Assembly: GCF_902769175.1 (NCBI RefSeq)
Contig: NZ_CACXNW010000005.1
Coordinates: 31,403 to 95,402, forward strand
Direction of reading: 5' to 3'
Length of the DNA: 64,000 nucleotides
Source of the DNA: an uncultured Methanobrevibacter sp.
Lineage (GTDB): Archaea; Methanobacteriota; Methanobacteria; Methanobacteriales; Methanobacteriaceae
Position 1 is the stretch's first letter. The number at the start of each line of letters is the position of its first letter. The translations under genes were made by a program, and so were the position numbers. The notes under the pieces were generated by a model, which saw nothing but the letters and a program-made list of their open reading frames with translations, did not search any database and had not been told where the DNA came from. This document shows, one piece after another, positions 17,509 through 28,262 of the stretch.

Positions 17509-19056
17509 TTATTTTCTGACTTTAACTGTTCTTTTTGCAATTAGTTTACCATATTTAGCTTGGTATCTGATTGCCTTACCAACTTTAAGCTTTTTCAAGA
17601 CAGTGCTTCTAATGATAATTCTTGCAATTCCCTTGCTATTGGTTTTTGCAGTATATCTTTTACCATTAAATGTGAAAATAATCTTTTTGCCTTTGATTAA
17701 ACTTTTTCCTTTGGTAAGTTTTGCACTGATTATAAGTCTTTTAGCAGATTTTTTAACAGTCACTTTTGATAATGTCAATTTCAAATAGTTGAATACGCAA
17801 TTTATTCTGCTTGTACCTACACTGTCTCTTCCAGGAGATCCCTTATTGTTGGTGAATGTGCAGTTAATTGCTTTTGCGCAATGTTTGTCTGCAGATGATG
17901 ATTTAAATGCATAGATTGCACCACCTTTAGCTGCAGTGCAGTTTGTAAATTTGGAAGTTTTAATCACGCATTTGTATTTTTTGACTTCAGAGATCCATTC
18001 CTTTCCTTCATATTGTCCACTTTGTTCGTGGCATTTGAAGTAAACGGCTCCTCCATATTTTGAAACCTTATTGTTTGTGAATTTAGAGTCTGTAATGTAG
18101 AGGTCTTTGTTTCCAAATACTGCTCCACCTTTTTCACCAGCTTTATTATTGGTGAATGTGCTTGATTTAATGTATATATGTGAAAATGCATAAATCGCAC
18201 CGCCACCACGTCCTTTTGCTACATTATTTGTAAAAACACAGCTATTTACATTGTCTTTTGTAAATTTAATGGTAACATTAACTAAAATAGGAAGTATGAT
18301 TTCCATATCTCCAATAGCTATTGATTCATTATATATGTTTCTATAAAAATCAATTGAATTTTCAAAGGATAAGGTGAAAAGAGCTCCTGCGTCTCCTCCT
18401 GCAGTATTCTTATTGAATTTGGAATTCTTGCAGTTTATGTATCCTACAGAGCTAATAGCTCCACCAGCATATTTTGCATAATTGTTTGTAAATTCACATT
18501 TGTTAACTGTTAAATTTGCATAGTTGAATATTGCTCCACCATACAAATCGCTATAGCCGTTAGTAAACTTAATATTGTTTAATGTTACTTGATGATTCAG
18601 TATCAAGCCAAACCTAATTAAAAAAATTCTTGATTTTGACAATCCATTTAATGTATGTCCATTTCCGTTGATTGTCAAATTTTTATCTATTATGATTCCT
18701 CTATTGCTAAATCCTTCATCATAAGTATAATCTTTATTCAAAATGATTGTAGATCCCCATTCGGCTTCATCAATCTTCTTTTGCAAAGCTGTAAAGCTTC
18801 CATCATCGATATCATTGCTATCTTCTGATGAGATTATTTCATTTTCATCTGTCTGCTCTTTCAATTGAACATTATCTTCAGCAGTTGATATGTCTTCACT
18901 GAGAATCTGTAGAGCATTATCGCTTTCGCCAGTTAAGATGGCATTGGACCCATCATTAGTCTGGATGGCGTCTTCAATATCACTTGCTGCAACAGTCGCA
19001 ATGTTAAGCAAAAAGATTATTAAACTAATGACAAGAATGCTTTTCTTGAATTTCAT
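17509..19056 (-). CDS. Adhesin-like surface protein, beta-helix plus Ig-like domain
   Basis: A 515-residue exported protein. Signal peptide MKFKKSILVISLIIFLLNIATVAAS (residues 1-25), then an acidic linker (about 26-95), a right-handed parallel beta-helix with polymorphic-protein-like repeats (GGAIFNYANLTVNKCEFTNN, GGAISS, GGAVFGNKDLYITDSKFTNN; about 100-410), and a C-terminal Ig/Big-1-like domain (about 425-515, KGKKIIFTFNGKRYTAKTNSKGIARI). This is the standard architecture of methanobrevibacter adhesin-like proteins that sit on the wall and contact bacteria, protozoa or surfaces. The terminal domain is homologous to the six repeats of the protein at 53574. Confidence 0.88.
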   Translation of the reverse strand: MKFKKSILVISLIIFLLNIATVAASDIEDAIQTNDGSNAILTGESDNALQILSEDISTAEDNVQLKEQTDENEIISSEDSNDIDDGSFTALQKKIDEAEWGSTIILNKDYTYDEGFSNRGIIIDKNLTINGNGHTLNGLSKSRIFLIRFGLILNHQVTLNNIKFTNGYSDLYGGAIFNYANLTVNKCEFTNNYAKYAGGAISSVGYINCKNSKFNKNTAGGDAGALFTLSFENSIDFYRNIYNESIAIGDMEIILPILVNVTIKFTKDNVNSCVFTNNVAKGRGGGAIYAFSHIYIKSSTFTNNKAGEKGGAVFGNKDLYITDSKFTNNKVSKYGGAVYFKCHEQSGQYEGKEWISEVKKYKCVIKTSKFTNCTAAKGGAIYAFKSSSADKHCAKAINCTFTNNKGSPGRDSVGTSRINCVFNYLKLTLSKVTVKKSAKRLIISAKLTKGKSLIKGKKIIFTFNGKRYTAKTNSKGIARIIIRSTVLKKLKVGKAIRYQAKYGKLIAKRTVKVRK

Positions 19057-19231
19057 TATTTAAACAACCTTCATTATTTTTCAAATTTTTTAATTAGACT
19101 AATGACCTATTTTCTTCAAAATATTCATTTATTAGTTTAAAATTTTAATTAATAAGTTTTTAGTATAGTATATTTTTTGTTTAGATGTTTATAAATTTTA
19201 TTAAAATATTTTTTAAAATTATTTATTAAAA

Positions 19232-20582
19232 TTTTAGGGGCCTGAAAATTTTTTAGAAAAAATCCTCTAAAAATTCATATTTTTGTATTCTAACCCATAA
19301 TTTTTCTTTTGATTCTAAAAATACAAAAGCATTCTTAGTTATATGAAAAAATAGGGCCCTATTATCAATAAAATTTAAATACTATTTCATTATAAATATA
19401 ATTATTGGTAATAAAAATGAGTCACAGATTTATAATTTAGATAATTCCAGACCCTAATTATATTTTGCTGAATGAAATATTTAAAATTATGGATTCTAGA
19501 AAAAAACTTATTGAAATGTTAGCATTCCATGGTTTTAAAGAATTAAATAAAACAATTATATTTGCTTTTAAATAATTTTTATCAGCATTGTTCTTTGGAT
19601 TAGGATATTAAATTCATATTAAATTGAACTTAATTCCAAAAAAAAAGAACTCTGCAGATACTTTAATATTTTCAGAAGTTTTAAGTGCAGATTCAAGTCT
19701 ACAAAATTTTTTCAGAAAAAATGGAAAGAAGAAACGCTCTTAAAATCGATTAAAAGAGAATATATTAAATTCAAAGAAAATTCTTCAAAAGAAAAGAAGA
19801 TGGGAAAAAAGACATTATTATTGTTGAATGTCACACCATGTGGACGTGTATATATTAATTTCCACAGAAAATAAAAAAAAGACTAAAAAAACATCTGGAA
19901 AAAACTAAATATCAAAAATGGAGTTATTCATCTTCCAAAAGGATAATATATTGAATTTAAAACTACTATTGTACTAGATTACAATTCAATGCCCCCTGTT
20001 GCAATTTTAATCCATTCTAGAGCTCACCCCCCATGATGCAAGACTTTTTTTGATGAAATTTTTTAGAAAACATTCAAAAAAAAGATGAATAATAAGAAAA
20101 TGAGACCTTATTAATACTTTGATAAAAGTATATTAATAACTATAAAAACTACCAATTAGGAACCAGCAAATACAAAATTGTCCCTTTTCATTTTCCCCAA
20201 AGAAAAATTCAGCAGAACAAGACTTATATGACATTTTTAACCTATATCCATTAAACCGTATTCAATAAAAAAACAAAGAAAAATAATATAAAGAAAAATT
20301 CCTTATAACAATAAAAATTAAAATAAGAATTTATTGAAAATTGTTAGATTCATTGGAAATTTAAACCAGCACGGTGGAAAAAATCGAGGATTTTTTTTCA
20401 AAATACTCAAACAAGGATTAAATATTAAAGCAAATCACACAAATATAACAACAAAAATCAGTAGCAAAAACTGTATTTTCTGAATGTAATTTTAGGAGCA
20501 CTAACCATATCACAAGGATTTTCACTCAAAAAACAGCCATAAAACAATTATCTGAGAACTAAAAATTTCAAGTCCCTAAAAA
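19232..20582. mobile_element. Decayed insertion sequence with terminal inverted repeats
   Basis: The left end TTTTAGGGGCCTGAAAATTT (19232-19251) is mirrored by the reverse complement of 20559-20582, which reads TTTTTAGGGACTTGAAATTT; the match is strong with a few substitutions, giving a 1351-bp element. Between them runs a transposase remnant full of stops and indels. A 14-bp palindrome AATAGGGCCCTATT lies at 19350-19363. I cannot assign the IS family; the best-known IS of this genus, ISM1, is somewhat shorter. This element explains the gene-free stretch 19057-20693. Confidence 0.6.
19417..20300 (+). pseudogene. Transposase remnant
   Basis: From ATG 19417 the frame reads MSHRFII, stop, IIPDPNYILLNEIFKIMDSRK, then KLIEMLAFHGFKELNKTIIFAFK, stop. 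This looks like the N-terminus of a DDE-type transposase common in these genomes. Short coding-like pieces continue in changing frames to about 20.3 kb, for example SADSSLQNFFRKNGKKK. Multiple stops and frameshifts make it clearly dead. The 3' limit is approximate. Confidence 0.5.
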
Positions 20583-20693
20583 TTTATAAGATATAAGATT
20601 AGAAATAATAATGTATATCAAAATTTTTATCAATTTCAAATTTTTATTTGGAATTATAAGAATGAGGATTTATAGGAAAATGGTGTATTTAAG

Positions 20694-22571
20694 ATGTTGA
20701 AACATCCTAGAAATATTATTGAGATAATGAGGAGCGATTTCAAAGCGGCGTTTTCAAATCCTATTGTAACTATCATTTTAATAGGATTAATCCTCTTGCC
20801 TTCCCTTTATGCTCTTATCAATATAGCAGCATGTTGGGACCCTTATGGAAATACAGGCAATGTGGAATTTGCTATTGCAAATATGGATAATGGAACCACT
20901 TTCAATGGCAAGGACATAAACGTTGGAAAAGAGCTTGTCGATTCTCTTAAGGATAATGATAAATTTAAATGGACTTTCGTATCGGAAAAGGAATTGCGAG
21001 ATGGCGTTTATAGAGGTGACTATTATGCCGGTATCGTAATACCCAAAAACCTGAGTGAAAATGTTGTTTCGATTACAACTGATAATCCTCAACAGGCAAA
21101 GCTTGAATATGTTGTAAATATGAAAGCAAATCCTGTTGGTGCTAAGCTAACTGATTCTGGTTCTAATGCGGTTTATTTGGCATTGAATGCTAAAATCGTT
21201 GAAATAATTGACCTTGCAGCCTATGGCAAGCTTGGTGAATTGCAGCAAGGTCTTGCTGCCGGTGCCAGCAAGTTGGCTAGTGGAGGTCATCAGCTACAGG
21301 CCGGTGCAAGTCAGGTATCTGCAGGTGCTGGCAAGGTAGCCGCTGGAGAAGGTCAAGTTAAGGCAGGTGCTGGCAAGGTAAAATCCGGTGCTAGCCAAGT
21401 TGAAGACGGTGCCAGCCAAGTACAGGAAGGTGCTGCTGCAGTCAATAAAGGTAAGGATGCTGTGAAGGAAGGTTCTTCTGCTCTTAAAGATGGAGCCAGC
21501 AAAGTTGAACAAGGTTCTGAAGAGCTTGAATCTGCAGTTGACCCATCTTTGATACCTGATGGTCCAGTAAAAGACTATGTTAGTGGAGTAGGTGAACTTT
21601 CAAATGGTACCAGTCAAGTTGCTGGTGGTGCCAGCAAGTTAGCTGACGGTTCTGTTGAGCTTGCAGAAGGGTCTTCTAAAGTTGCTGATGGTTCAAGCAA
21701 GGTTGCTGGTGGTGCTAGCCAGTTGGCTAATGGTTCTGTTGCCCTTGCAGATGGTTCTGTTCAGCTTGCAGAAGGTTCATTAAGCCTTGCAGCTGGTTCA
21801 GAAATGCTTTCAAATGCTGCTGCACAAGGATTATTCTCAGCAGCAAGTTCATTAGGTGCATCTGCTGATTCTTTAGCAGCATTAACTGGTATAAATGAAA
21901 CTATTCTTGGTGACTATTTCTATTCTCCTGTTAAATTGGAGAGGGAAGAGGTATTCCCAGTTCCTGATTATGGATCTCAAGTATCTCCATTCTATTTGGT
22001 ATTGTCCATGTGGGTTGGAGGATTAATTACTTGTGCATTATTAAAGCCTGGAGTCAGTTATGGAACCAAATACACTCCTCTTGAGATGTATGCTGGTAAA
22101 TTGGCTTTATTTAACTTCATGAGTATTATGCAGGCTACAGTTACAATAATTGGAGCACATGTATTGGGAATATACATTGCAAATGAATTCCTGTTTATAT
22201 TGTCGTCCTATATCATATCGGGTGTATTCATGACAATGATATATTCATTTGTATCAGCATTGGGAGATGTTGGAAAGGCAGTTGCCATAGTTCTTTTAGT
22301 ATTCCAGATTTCTGGTACTGGAGGAATTTATCCTGTAGAGATTATGGCTCCTATCTTTGATATGGCAAATCCTTATTTGCCGATGACCTATGCAATCACT
22401 TTATTGCGTGAAGCCCAGTTAGGCTGTATCTGGTCAAATTATATTCCTGCATTGATTACTTTAATAGCTATGGCAGTTGTAACTGTCATTATACTTGTGG
22501 TCATAAAGGAAAAAGCAGATAAGGCAACACATTACTTTGAAGGACGTTTAGAAGAAAGTGGATTGTTTTAA
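20694..22571 (+). CDS. YhgE/Pip family membrane protein with heptad-like repeats
   Basis: A 625-residue membrane protein of the YhgE/Pip (ABC-2 permease-like) family. One membrane segment near residues 22-42 is followed by an extracytoplasmic domain (about 50-190), a long repeat region (about 190-390) built from units like GASQVxxGAxK and LADGSxxLAxGS, then five or six membrane segments (about 430-610). The repeat region should form a long coiled coil or helical stalk outside the membrane, as in Pip phage receptors and type VII-associated proteins. No ATPase gene is adjacent. ATG 20694 follows GGTG at some distance. Confidence 0.87.
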   Translation: MLKHPRNIIEIMRSDFKAAFSNPIVTIILIGLILLPSLYALINIAACWDPYGNTGNVEFAIANMDNGTTFNGKDINVGKELVDSLKDNDKFKWTFVSEKELRDGVYRGDYYAGIVIPKNLSENVVSITTDNPQQAKLEYVVNMKANPVGAKLTDSGSNAVYLALNAKIVEIIDLAAYGKLGELQQGLAAGASKLASGGHQLQAGASQVSAGAGKVAAGEGQVKAGAGKVKSGASQVEDGASQVQEGAAAVNKGKDAVKEGSSALKDGASKVEQGSEELESAVDPSLIPDGPVKDYVSGVGELSNGTSQVAGGASKLADGSVELAEGSSKVADGSSKVAGGASQLANGSVALADGSVQLAEGSLSLAAGSEMLSNAAAQGLFSAASSLGASADSLAALTGINETILGDYFYSPVKLEREEVFPVPDYGSQVSPFYLVLSMWVGGLITCALLKPGVSYGTKYTPLEMYAGKLALFNFMSIMQATVTIIGAHVLGIYIANEFLFILSSYIISGVFMTMIYSFVSALGDVGKAVAIVLLVFQISGTGGIYPVEIMAPIFDMANPYLPMTYAITLLREAQLGCIWSNYIPALITLIAMAVVTVIILVVIKEKADKATHYFEGRLEESGLF

Positions 22572-22735
22572 ATTCAATCCTTTTTTTCTTGAATTTGAAT
22601 TATTTTAAATTTAATCTTTTTCTTTCTTGAATTTGGATTGTTTTGAATTCAATCCTTTTTAATTCTTTTTTTCTTGAATTTGGATGTTTTAAATTTAATC
22701 CTTTTTAACTTTTTTTTTATTTTTTCTTTTTTTAG
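22572..22735. repeat. Degenerate ~50-60-bp tandem repeats
   Basis: Words such as TTCTTGAATTTGGATT and TTTTAAATTTAATCC recur about three times after the YhgE gene. The rest of the gap to 22929 is AT-rich and contains the promoter of the following gene; no ORF. Confidence 0.6.
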
Positions 22736-22929
22736 CAAATCTTTTTGATTAGCTTTTTTTTTAAAATTTTTATAATGGCTAATTTTTATTATGATTCTTA
22801 CTTGAATAATGTTAAATATTTAAATATAATTATACAAATATACATATGATAAATATATGTTTTTACTTAAATTATTTAAGTAATGTTACACAACATAGAA
22901 TTAATAATAATCGATAATTGGGTGATAAT

Positions 22930-23438
22930 TTGAAAATTAATAAGTATTTATTATTATTGATGACTATTGGAATACTTATTCTTGCTGTTTCAAGTGTCAA
23001 TGCAGTAGATAAGACAGTGAATATTGGAGGTAACACCTTTTACATTCCTGCAGAAGCTTAAAATCTTCAAACTGATGCCAATACCTGTAATTTTACTATA
23101 GACAATATTTCAGCGGCAATATTAAAAATTGGAGCCAATGATTTAAAACCTATATGAATGCTGATCAATCAAGAAGATATGAGGTAGTGGAAGTTACAAT
23201 TGATGGATACAATTTATATCGTTATGAAGATTGTAATCTTTGGGAAAAAGGATTTTTTACCTTAATTCCAAAAAATAAGGATAATTATATTATGAGATTA
23301 TATGTGCAGGACGACCATACATCATCTGTGGATGCCACTCGTAGTGATAGGATGAAATTTATTGGAATTTTCAAAGGATTTTTAGTAAAGAATGCTCCTC
23401 CAAGGAATCTTGCTGCTTCAAATAGTGTAGTTGTTTAA
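22930..23438 (+). pseudogene. Small secreted protein, disrupted
   Basis: TTG 22930 directly after GGTGATAATT starts a product with a clear signal peptide, MKINKYLLLLMTIGILILAVSSVNA, then VDKTVNIGGNTFYIPAEA and a TAA stop at 23059. The frame continues NLQTDANTCNFTIDNISAAI..., shifts at about 23145, and resumes as PYMNADQSRRYEVVEVTIDGYNLYRYEDCNLWEKGFFTLIP...ASNSVVV ending at 23438. One nonsense change and one frameshift separate it from an intact secreted protein of about 169 residues. The family is not recognised; similar small exported proteins occur in Methanobrevibacter. Confidence 0.6.
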
Positions 23439-23531
23439 TCCTTTTTATTTTTTTTAAGTTTTTCAAATATTTTATTTTTCAATTTTAAATTTTTAAAGTT
23501 ATTTATCCATTTTTTTTCTTAGTGGTATTGA

Positions 23532-24854
23532 TTAACAATCTTCTAATAAGAAATCAATGATATTAACTAATTTTATCCCTTTCAATTCTTTTTTCAGATT
23601 TTTTTCTAAGGTTATGATGATTTTTTCATAATTGTCCTTAATCAATTCTAAGGATTCGCATTTTTCATTAAGTGCATCTTTATCATTTACGCATTTGCAG
23701 ATTTGATAATATTTTCTTGTTTCATTGGTTTTAACAACAAAACTTATTTCCTTATTATTGTATTTTCCAATTCGTATTTCACAATCCCTATGCAATAACT
23801 CTAAAAATACAATATTCTCCAAAATATTATTTGCAATGTCTTCATTGAATCCCATTATTGCATTATTGATTCCAATATCTCCAATGTAATATTTAGGCAA
23901 TGTTTTCAATTCCTTATCTTTTGCAATGTCATATCTGGAGACGGAATAAAAAAGATATGAATCCTCTAATATTTTCAAATAATCAAGCACTGTAGTTGGT
24001 GTAGTTTTTTTACAGTCCTTTTTAAGATATTTGCATAAGTTTTTTGATGATGTAACATTTCCTAGATTGAGTAATGTGTATTTTATGATTCTCTCAAGCA
24101 ATAAAACATTTTTTATGGAATTTCTTTTAATCATGTCCTGTAGGAAAATTGTGTTGTAAACTCCAAAGACCAAATTCTTTAAAATATTCTTTTTATTGTT
24201 GTATTCAAACAATAAAGGTAGTGACCCATATTTTACATACTCTTTAAACTCTTTAGAGTAATCCTTATTTTTATCTATCTCAAATTCAGTTTTTTTGTTC
24301 AGTATTTGGATCAAAATTTCGTCTCTTTCCTCTTTTGATGCCTTATCCAGATGAACTTTATTAAAGTCATGTTTCAATTCCAAAAATTCTCTAAATGATA
24401 AAGGCAATACATTAATCTCATTGTACTCAAAATGATTATATTCTAATTTAAAGAAGTTTTTCAATCTCTTAAAATTGATTCCAATAAAATATAAATCGAT
24501 GGTTATGTTCTTATTTTCATTAATTTTTGACAACAATTCAGGCAATATATATTTCCAGTTGAATAAGTCTTGAATTTCATCAAAGAAAATATAATTGTTT
24601 TTATCGATCTTAATTTTTCTATTGATTAAATTTGGCAATTTAGAATCTTCTAAGTTGTTTTTTAATTTTAATAAGTCACAATCTGTATTGCATTCTATGT
24701 AAATGATATTATTGTTTTTGTCAGTTTCCAATTCCTTCACAAATTCTTTCACAATAACTGTTTTTCCAGATTGTCTCATTCCCCTAATTAACTTAATTTT
24801 GTTATTGTCCTTGTATTTCATTAAGTCATTTAAATAAACTTCCCTATGTATCAT
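23532..24854 (-). CDS. AAA-type ATPase with DUF4143 domain
   Basis: A 440-residue protein of the archaeal/bacterial AAA_14-DUF4143 family. Walker A is GMRQSGKT (about residues 25-32), Walker B YIFFDEIQD (about 88-96), with the linker LPLSFREFLELK (about 150-161) that marks this family, and the C-terminal DUF4143 nuclease-like domain (about 250-400). Such proteins are common, often in multiple copies, and their role is unknown; links to DNA handling or selfish elements have been suggested. It stands alone and lies close to a decayed IS element, in a lineage-variable part of the window. Confidence 0.88.
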   Translation of the reverse strand: MIHREVYLNDLMKYKDNNKIKLIRGMRQSGKTVIVKEFVKELETDKNNNIIYIECNTDCDLLKLKNNLEDSKLPNLINRKIKIDKNNYIFFDEIQDLFNWKYILPELLSKINENKNITIDLYFIGINFKRLKNFFKLEYNHFEYNEINVLPLSFREFLELKHDFNKVHLDKASKEERDEILIQILNKKTEFEIDKNKDYSKEFKEYVKYGSLPLLFEYNNKKNILKNLVFGVYNTIFLQDMIKRNSIKNVLLLERIIKYTLLNLGNVTSSKNLCKYLKKDCKKTTPTTVLDYLKILEDSYLFYSVSRYDIAKDKELKTLPKYYIGDIGINNAIMGFNEDIANNILENIVFLELLHRDCEIRIGKYNNKEISFVVKTNETRKYYQICKCVNDKDALNEKCESLELIKDNYEKIIITLEKNLKKELKGIKLVNIIDFLLEDC

Positions 24855-25121
24855 AGTATCCCATTTTAATAAGTTTTTTTTAAATTTTAGGTTTTATCTG
24901 TTATTGTGAATTTTTTTGAATTTTTTTTGAGTTTTATTTTGTTGATTCGTTTTTTCATGTTCTGTTTTTTATAAAATCTTATTTTTGCGATTTGCCTTTT
25001 AAATTCACTAATAAAAAAGAATTATATAAAATATTAAAAAATATTCAATAATTCTTTCTTTATTAGCAGTATTTTATAACCAAAGAATTCCTCAGTTTTT
25101 TTATATGATTTGGTATTTTGA

Positions 25122-26798
25122 TTATTTTCCTGATGCCGGTAAAATAATGCTTCTTTCCCCATCTGCTTCGAATTCTCTTAATGCACCTTTAGCAATACAT
25201 TTTCTTGGATGTTCAAAGTCGAAGGATAAGTTATTATCTGCAAATGCAATCTTGATTAATGGATTAACACAGAATGCATCTCCTCTTGCAGCATGAGGTG
25301 CTTGTGCAATTCCCGCATATTCCGGCTGGTGTCCTACATTCATAGCATAGTTAGGATAGTTCGGACCTCTCAATTCATGAATCAATCCTTCATCACTTCT
25401 AATTGACAATGAATTAGCTGCACCACATTGGTCCTGCAAGTCATAACCATAGAATCCTAATCTGCTGTGAGCTTCTTTATGTTCAATCATACTGAGATAC
25501 CAACCATTCACTCCTGCATTTGAGTTTCCAGTTGCAAATGCTACAGAACATCCTGCAGCTGCGGAAATAACAGATGCTCTTTGTGAACCACCAAAGTGGT
25601 CTTCAAGCAATGTTGGAATTTCGTATTGTTCTAAACCATAAAGGGTAACTTCAGTAGCAATATCCTTTACATTGTCAAAGTTAGCTTCTGCTTGGCACAT
25701 TCCATAATTTTCTTCTACATAATCTTTTCCATAGTAAATGAAGTCATCCAATATGTCATCAGTATATGTTGCACTTGCATATTGTGTAAATCCTACACCA
25801 CCAGACATGTATGAACCTAACCACACTTGGTCGTATAAAGTAGCAGCTCCACCGATTACCTCTAAGGTAATTTCAGCAGGATCCTTACTGATTCTTGATG
25901 TTTGAATCATGTCAGCAAATATTCCGAATGGTACTCCTCCTGGTTCGTTAGCTCCTCTTGCACGTCTTGCTGGTAATATTGCAGCCATACCGATTACATC
26001 AGCGTGTTTTGCTGCATATGAAAAGTCTGCAATAGCAGCTTCCCCTGCACATAAACTATATGCAGTAATGAAACTCATACCAATTTGCATAGCAGACCAT
26101 CTTGATACAGTACCTCCATCACAAGCTCTGACTACTAATGTAGGAACCCTACTGACTTGGTATGTTTTATTGCCTATATATTCCTTAAGCATTTCTGCCT
26201 GTTCTTCAGGGAACTCCTTATTGATATCAATCAATACTCTTTTGTCGAGTTCATCGGCCAATTCATCATTTCCAGTAAAGATTTTTGCATAACAGTCTGA
26301 TGCAAGACTTGGGTGCACTTCTACCATATGCTCTTGAACTACTGCTCCTCCTGGAAGTGCATGGTTGATTGTTTCCATATATTCATTTATTGTTTCAGGA
26401 GTAACTTCTACACCAAGTCTTTCCTGCAATACAGAGTGTGCAGTGTCCATACCTACAATCACAGTTCTTTTAATGTCATCAACCAATTGTTGGATGGCAG
26501 CATTGTTACAAAAGTGCAAGTCATCCCCTTCAACATAATCATCAGTACCAGATATTTTATAACTCATCAATTGTCTTTGACCTAAAGGCACTCCAATATC
26601 TGGGTTATAGAACGGTAAATTATCTCTTTTTTTAGCTAATTTATTTGCAGCATCAAAGAATTCTCTTTTACGTGCAGATTGTTTCCACCCATCGAAACAG
26701 TAGAAACTGGTTTGTTGGTTTTCTTGGTCTTCACCTTTAAATTTTTGAGTTAAAGCATCTAGAAAACGTTTATTATCCAGTTTTTCTCCTTTAGTCAT
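25122..26798 (-). CDS. mrtA: Methyl-coenzyme M reductase II, alpha subunit
   Basis: Catalytic subunit of the isoenzyme of MCR, which reduces methyl-coenzyme M with coenzyme B to methane using nickel-F430. The 558-residue protein keeps the key segments: KHADVIGM and [11 protein letters not shown] (sites of the modified His and Arg), [30 protein letters not shown], and [26 protein letters not shown] with the thioglycine and methyl-Cys positions, then [14 protein letters not shown]. Assignment to MCR II rests on operon order B-D-G-A without mcrC. The TAATG junction with mrtG is a one-base overlap. Last gene of the operon. Confidence 0.93.
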   Translation of the reverse strand: MTKGEKLDNKRFLDALTQKFKGEDQENQQTSFYCFDGWKQSARKREFFDAANKLAKKRDNLPFYNPDIGVPLGQRQLMSYKISGTDDYVEGDDLHFCNNAAIQQLVDDIKRTVIVGMDTAHSVLQERLGVEVTPETINEYMETINHALPGGAVVQEHMVEVHPSLASDCYAKIFTGNDELADELDKRVLIDINKEFPEEQAEMLKEYIGNKTYQVSRVPTLVVRACDGGTVSRWSAMQIGMSFITAYSLCAGEAAIADFSYAAKHADVIGMAAILPARRARGANEPGGVPFGIFADMIQTSRISKDPAEITLEVIGGAATLYDQVWLGSYMSGGVGFTQYASATYTDDILDDFIYYGKDYVEENYGMCQAEANFDNVKDIATEVTLYGLEQYEIPTLLEDHFGGSQRASVISAAAGCSVAFATGNSNAGVNGWYLSMIEHKEAHSRLGFYGYDLQDQCGAANSLSIRSDEGLIHELRGPNYPNYAMNVGHQPEYAGIAQAPHAARGDAFCVNPLIKIAFADNNLSFDFEHPRKCIAKGALREFEADGERSIILPASGK

Positions 26799-27595
26799 TA
26801 GTCATCACCTAATCTCTTTTTCAAATCGTCTTTAAATACATTCAAACCAAAACCTCCTTCAGTACGGGAAGTGTGGATATTCTCTATAACTTCGATAAGT
26901 TCTTTATCTGATCTTAAACCGATGTTATCCTCTCTGTAAATTGTAGTAATCTCCTTAAGATAGTCTTCAGGTAGTGGTTCTCCAACATCTACGCTTTCGT
27001 CAAGAAGACGACCTACTTGGTCTTTGATATAAGTTACATGACCAGTCTCTTCATCAAAAACATATCTTTGCAAACCATCAAACATTAAACCGTTTTCATC
27101 CAATCTTAATGAGTGTCCATGTACTGTTGCACCTCTCATACCTGATCTTGCAGGGTCGAATAGGTCGGTTTCCACTAATTCCTTGGAAATTTTTTCCAAG
27201 TCAGATTCCCTTATTTCAATAACTTGCCTTCCAGATAAGGTTCCAGTATCCACTCCCCTATATCTCCACATATAAGTTCTTGCCCTATCATATGGTTGGG
27301 AAGGAGCATTGTACATTGAATCTGCAAACTGAATATATCTTACACGTATTCCCTCTTTAGCTCCATGAATCGGTTCAACTAAATCTCTTACAGGGTCTTC
27401 GTTTAAATCCATTTCATCTAATGGGGGATGCACTTTTTTATAATCTTCTCCAGGAGTTCTATGGCCTAAAATTCTCACAAGTCCTTCATCTGAAATTTCT
27501 CTAATAACTTTTAATTGGTGATTGGGATTCATGTGTTTTCTTCTGTTTTCTGCAATTTTAGTTTCTCCAGGACAAAATTGAGCATTATATGTCAT
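26798..27595 (-). CDS. mrtG: Methyl-coenzyme M reductase II, gamma subunit
   Basis: The 265-residue gamma subunit of MCR II. It has the diagnostic opening [20 protein letters not shown], the segment [21 protein letters not shown] (about residues 43-63), and [28 protein letters not shown] (about 151-178), which lines the F430 pocket. The stop codon overlaps the mrtA start (TAATG). The gap to mrtD is nine bases. ATG 27595 follows an AAGGTG ribosome binding site. Confidence 0.95.
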   Translation of the reverse strand: MTYNAQFCPGETKIAENRRKHMNPNHQLKVIREISDEGLVRILGHRTPGEDYKKVHPPLDEMDLNEDPVRDLVEPIHGAKEGIRVRYIQFADSMYNAPSQPYDRARTYMWRYRGVDTGTLSGRQVIEIRESDLEKISKELVETDLFDPARSGMRGATVHGHSLRLDENGLMFDGLQRYVFDEETGHVTYIKDQVGRLLDESVDVGEPLPEDYLKEITTIYREDNIGLRSDKELIEVIENIHTSRTEGGFGLNVFKDDLKKRLGDD

Positions 27596-27604
27596 ATTTT
27601 CACC

Positions 27605-28252
27605 TTAAATCATTTTTATTGTTTCAGAGCTTCGAGTACGTGAATCAACCATACCTATATATCTTTCATCTATCACATTTTCAAAGTTGGTTCCATATTT
27701 CAAATAATCACTTACTGTTATTTGAGTTTTAGTAAAAATACCAATTATTAAGATATATTTAAAGGATAAGGTTTCATCAAGTATTTTTTCGATGGATTCC
27801 ATAATGTCATTCAATAATTTAACATTCACTGTTAAGATTATCTCTCCAATAAGCAGTCTCAAATCAATGTCTTGACCTTTAACATTAATTTTCTTTCTAT
27901 ATTGGTGGTTTACTGGTGTTCCTCTTGCAGGGCCATAGTAAACGGTTTTTGGTAGTGATGGTCCATGGACTATTCCTCTTATGATTCCATCAAGTTCAAA
28001 GATTTCATTTAATACTTTTTCAGATGTTTCTGGTTTTAAAAATCTGTATGGGACTATTTTTATATCAATAATTTCACATACTTCACCAGAATTCTCTTCA
28101 CATTCTTCATTTTTAGTGTTGGCATCTCTTTTAATGCTAAGTTTATCTGTAGCTTTTATCCTTAACTTCACTTCATCATTAAGTTCTTCACTAATTTCTT
28201 CTGTAGAGATTTCATCTGCAGCATTAATGTTATTTTCTTTTTCAGCGCTCAT
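27605..28252 (-). CDS. mrtD: Methyl-coenzyme M reductase II operon protein D
   Basis: Small accessory protein encoded inside MCR operons; McrD-type proteins associate with immature MCR and are implicated in assembly or F430 delivery. I take ATG 28252 (MSAEKENNINAADEIS...) as start because AAAGGGGA lies before it, giving 215 residues; a longer reading from 28291 would overlap mrtB. The first ~65 residues are acidic and low complexity. The conserved core follows, with VPYRFLKPETSEKVLNEIF, a GIVHGPSLPKTVYYGPARGTPVNH motif and the later GEIILTVNV strand. The N-terminal extension is unusual for the family. Confidence 0.9.
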   Translation of the reverse strand: MSAEKENNINAADEISTEEISEELNDEVKLRIKATDKLSIKRDANTKNEECEENSGEVCEIIDIKIVPYRFLKPETSEKVLNEIFELDGIIRGIVHGPSLPKTVYYGPARGTPVNHQYRKKINVKGQDIDLRLLIGEIILTVNVKLLNDIMESIEKILDETLSFKYILIIGIFTKTQITVSDYLKYGTNFENVIDERYIGMVDSRTRSSETIKMI

Positions 28253-28262
28253 AGTTTCCCCT

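Noticed and set aside
25909..26292. 127-residue ORF opposite mrtA
   Set aside because: Antisense shadow of a highly conserved MCR subunit.
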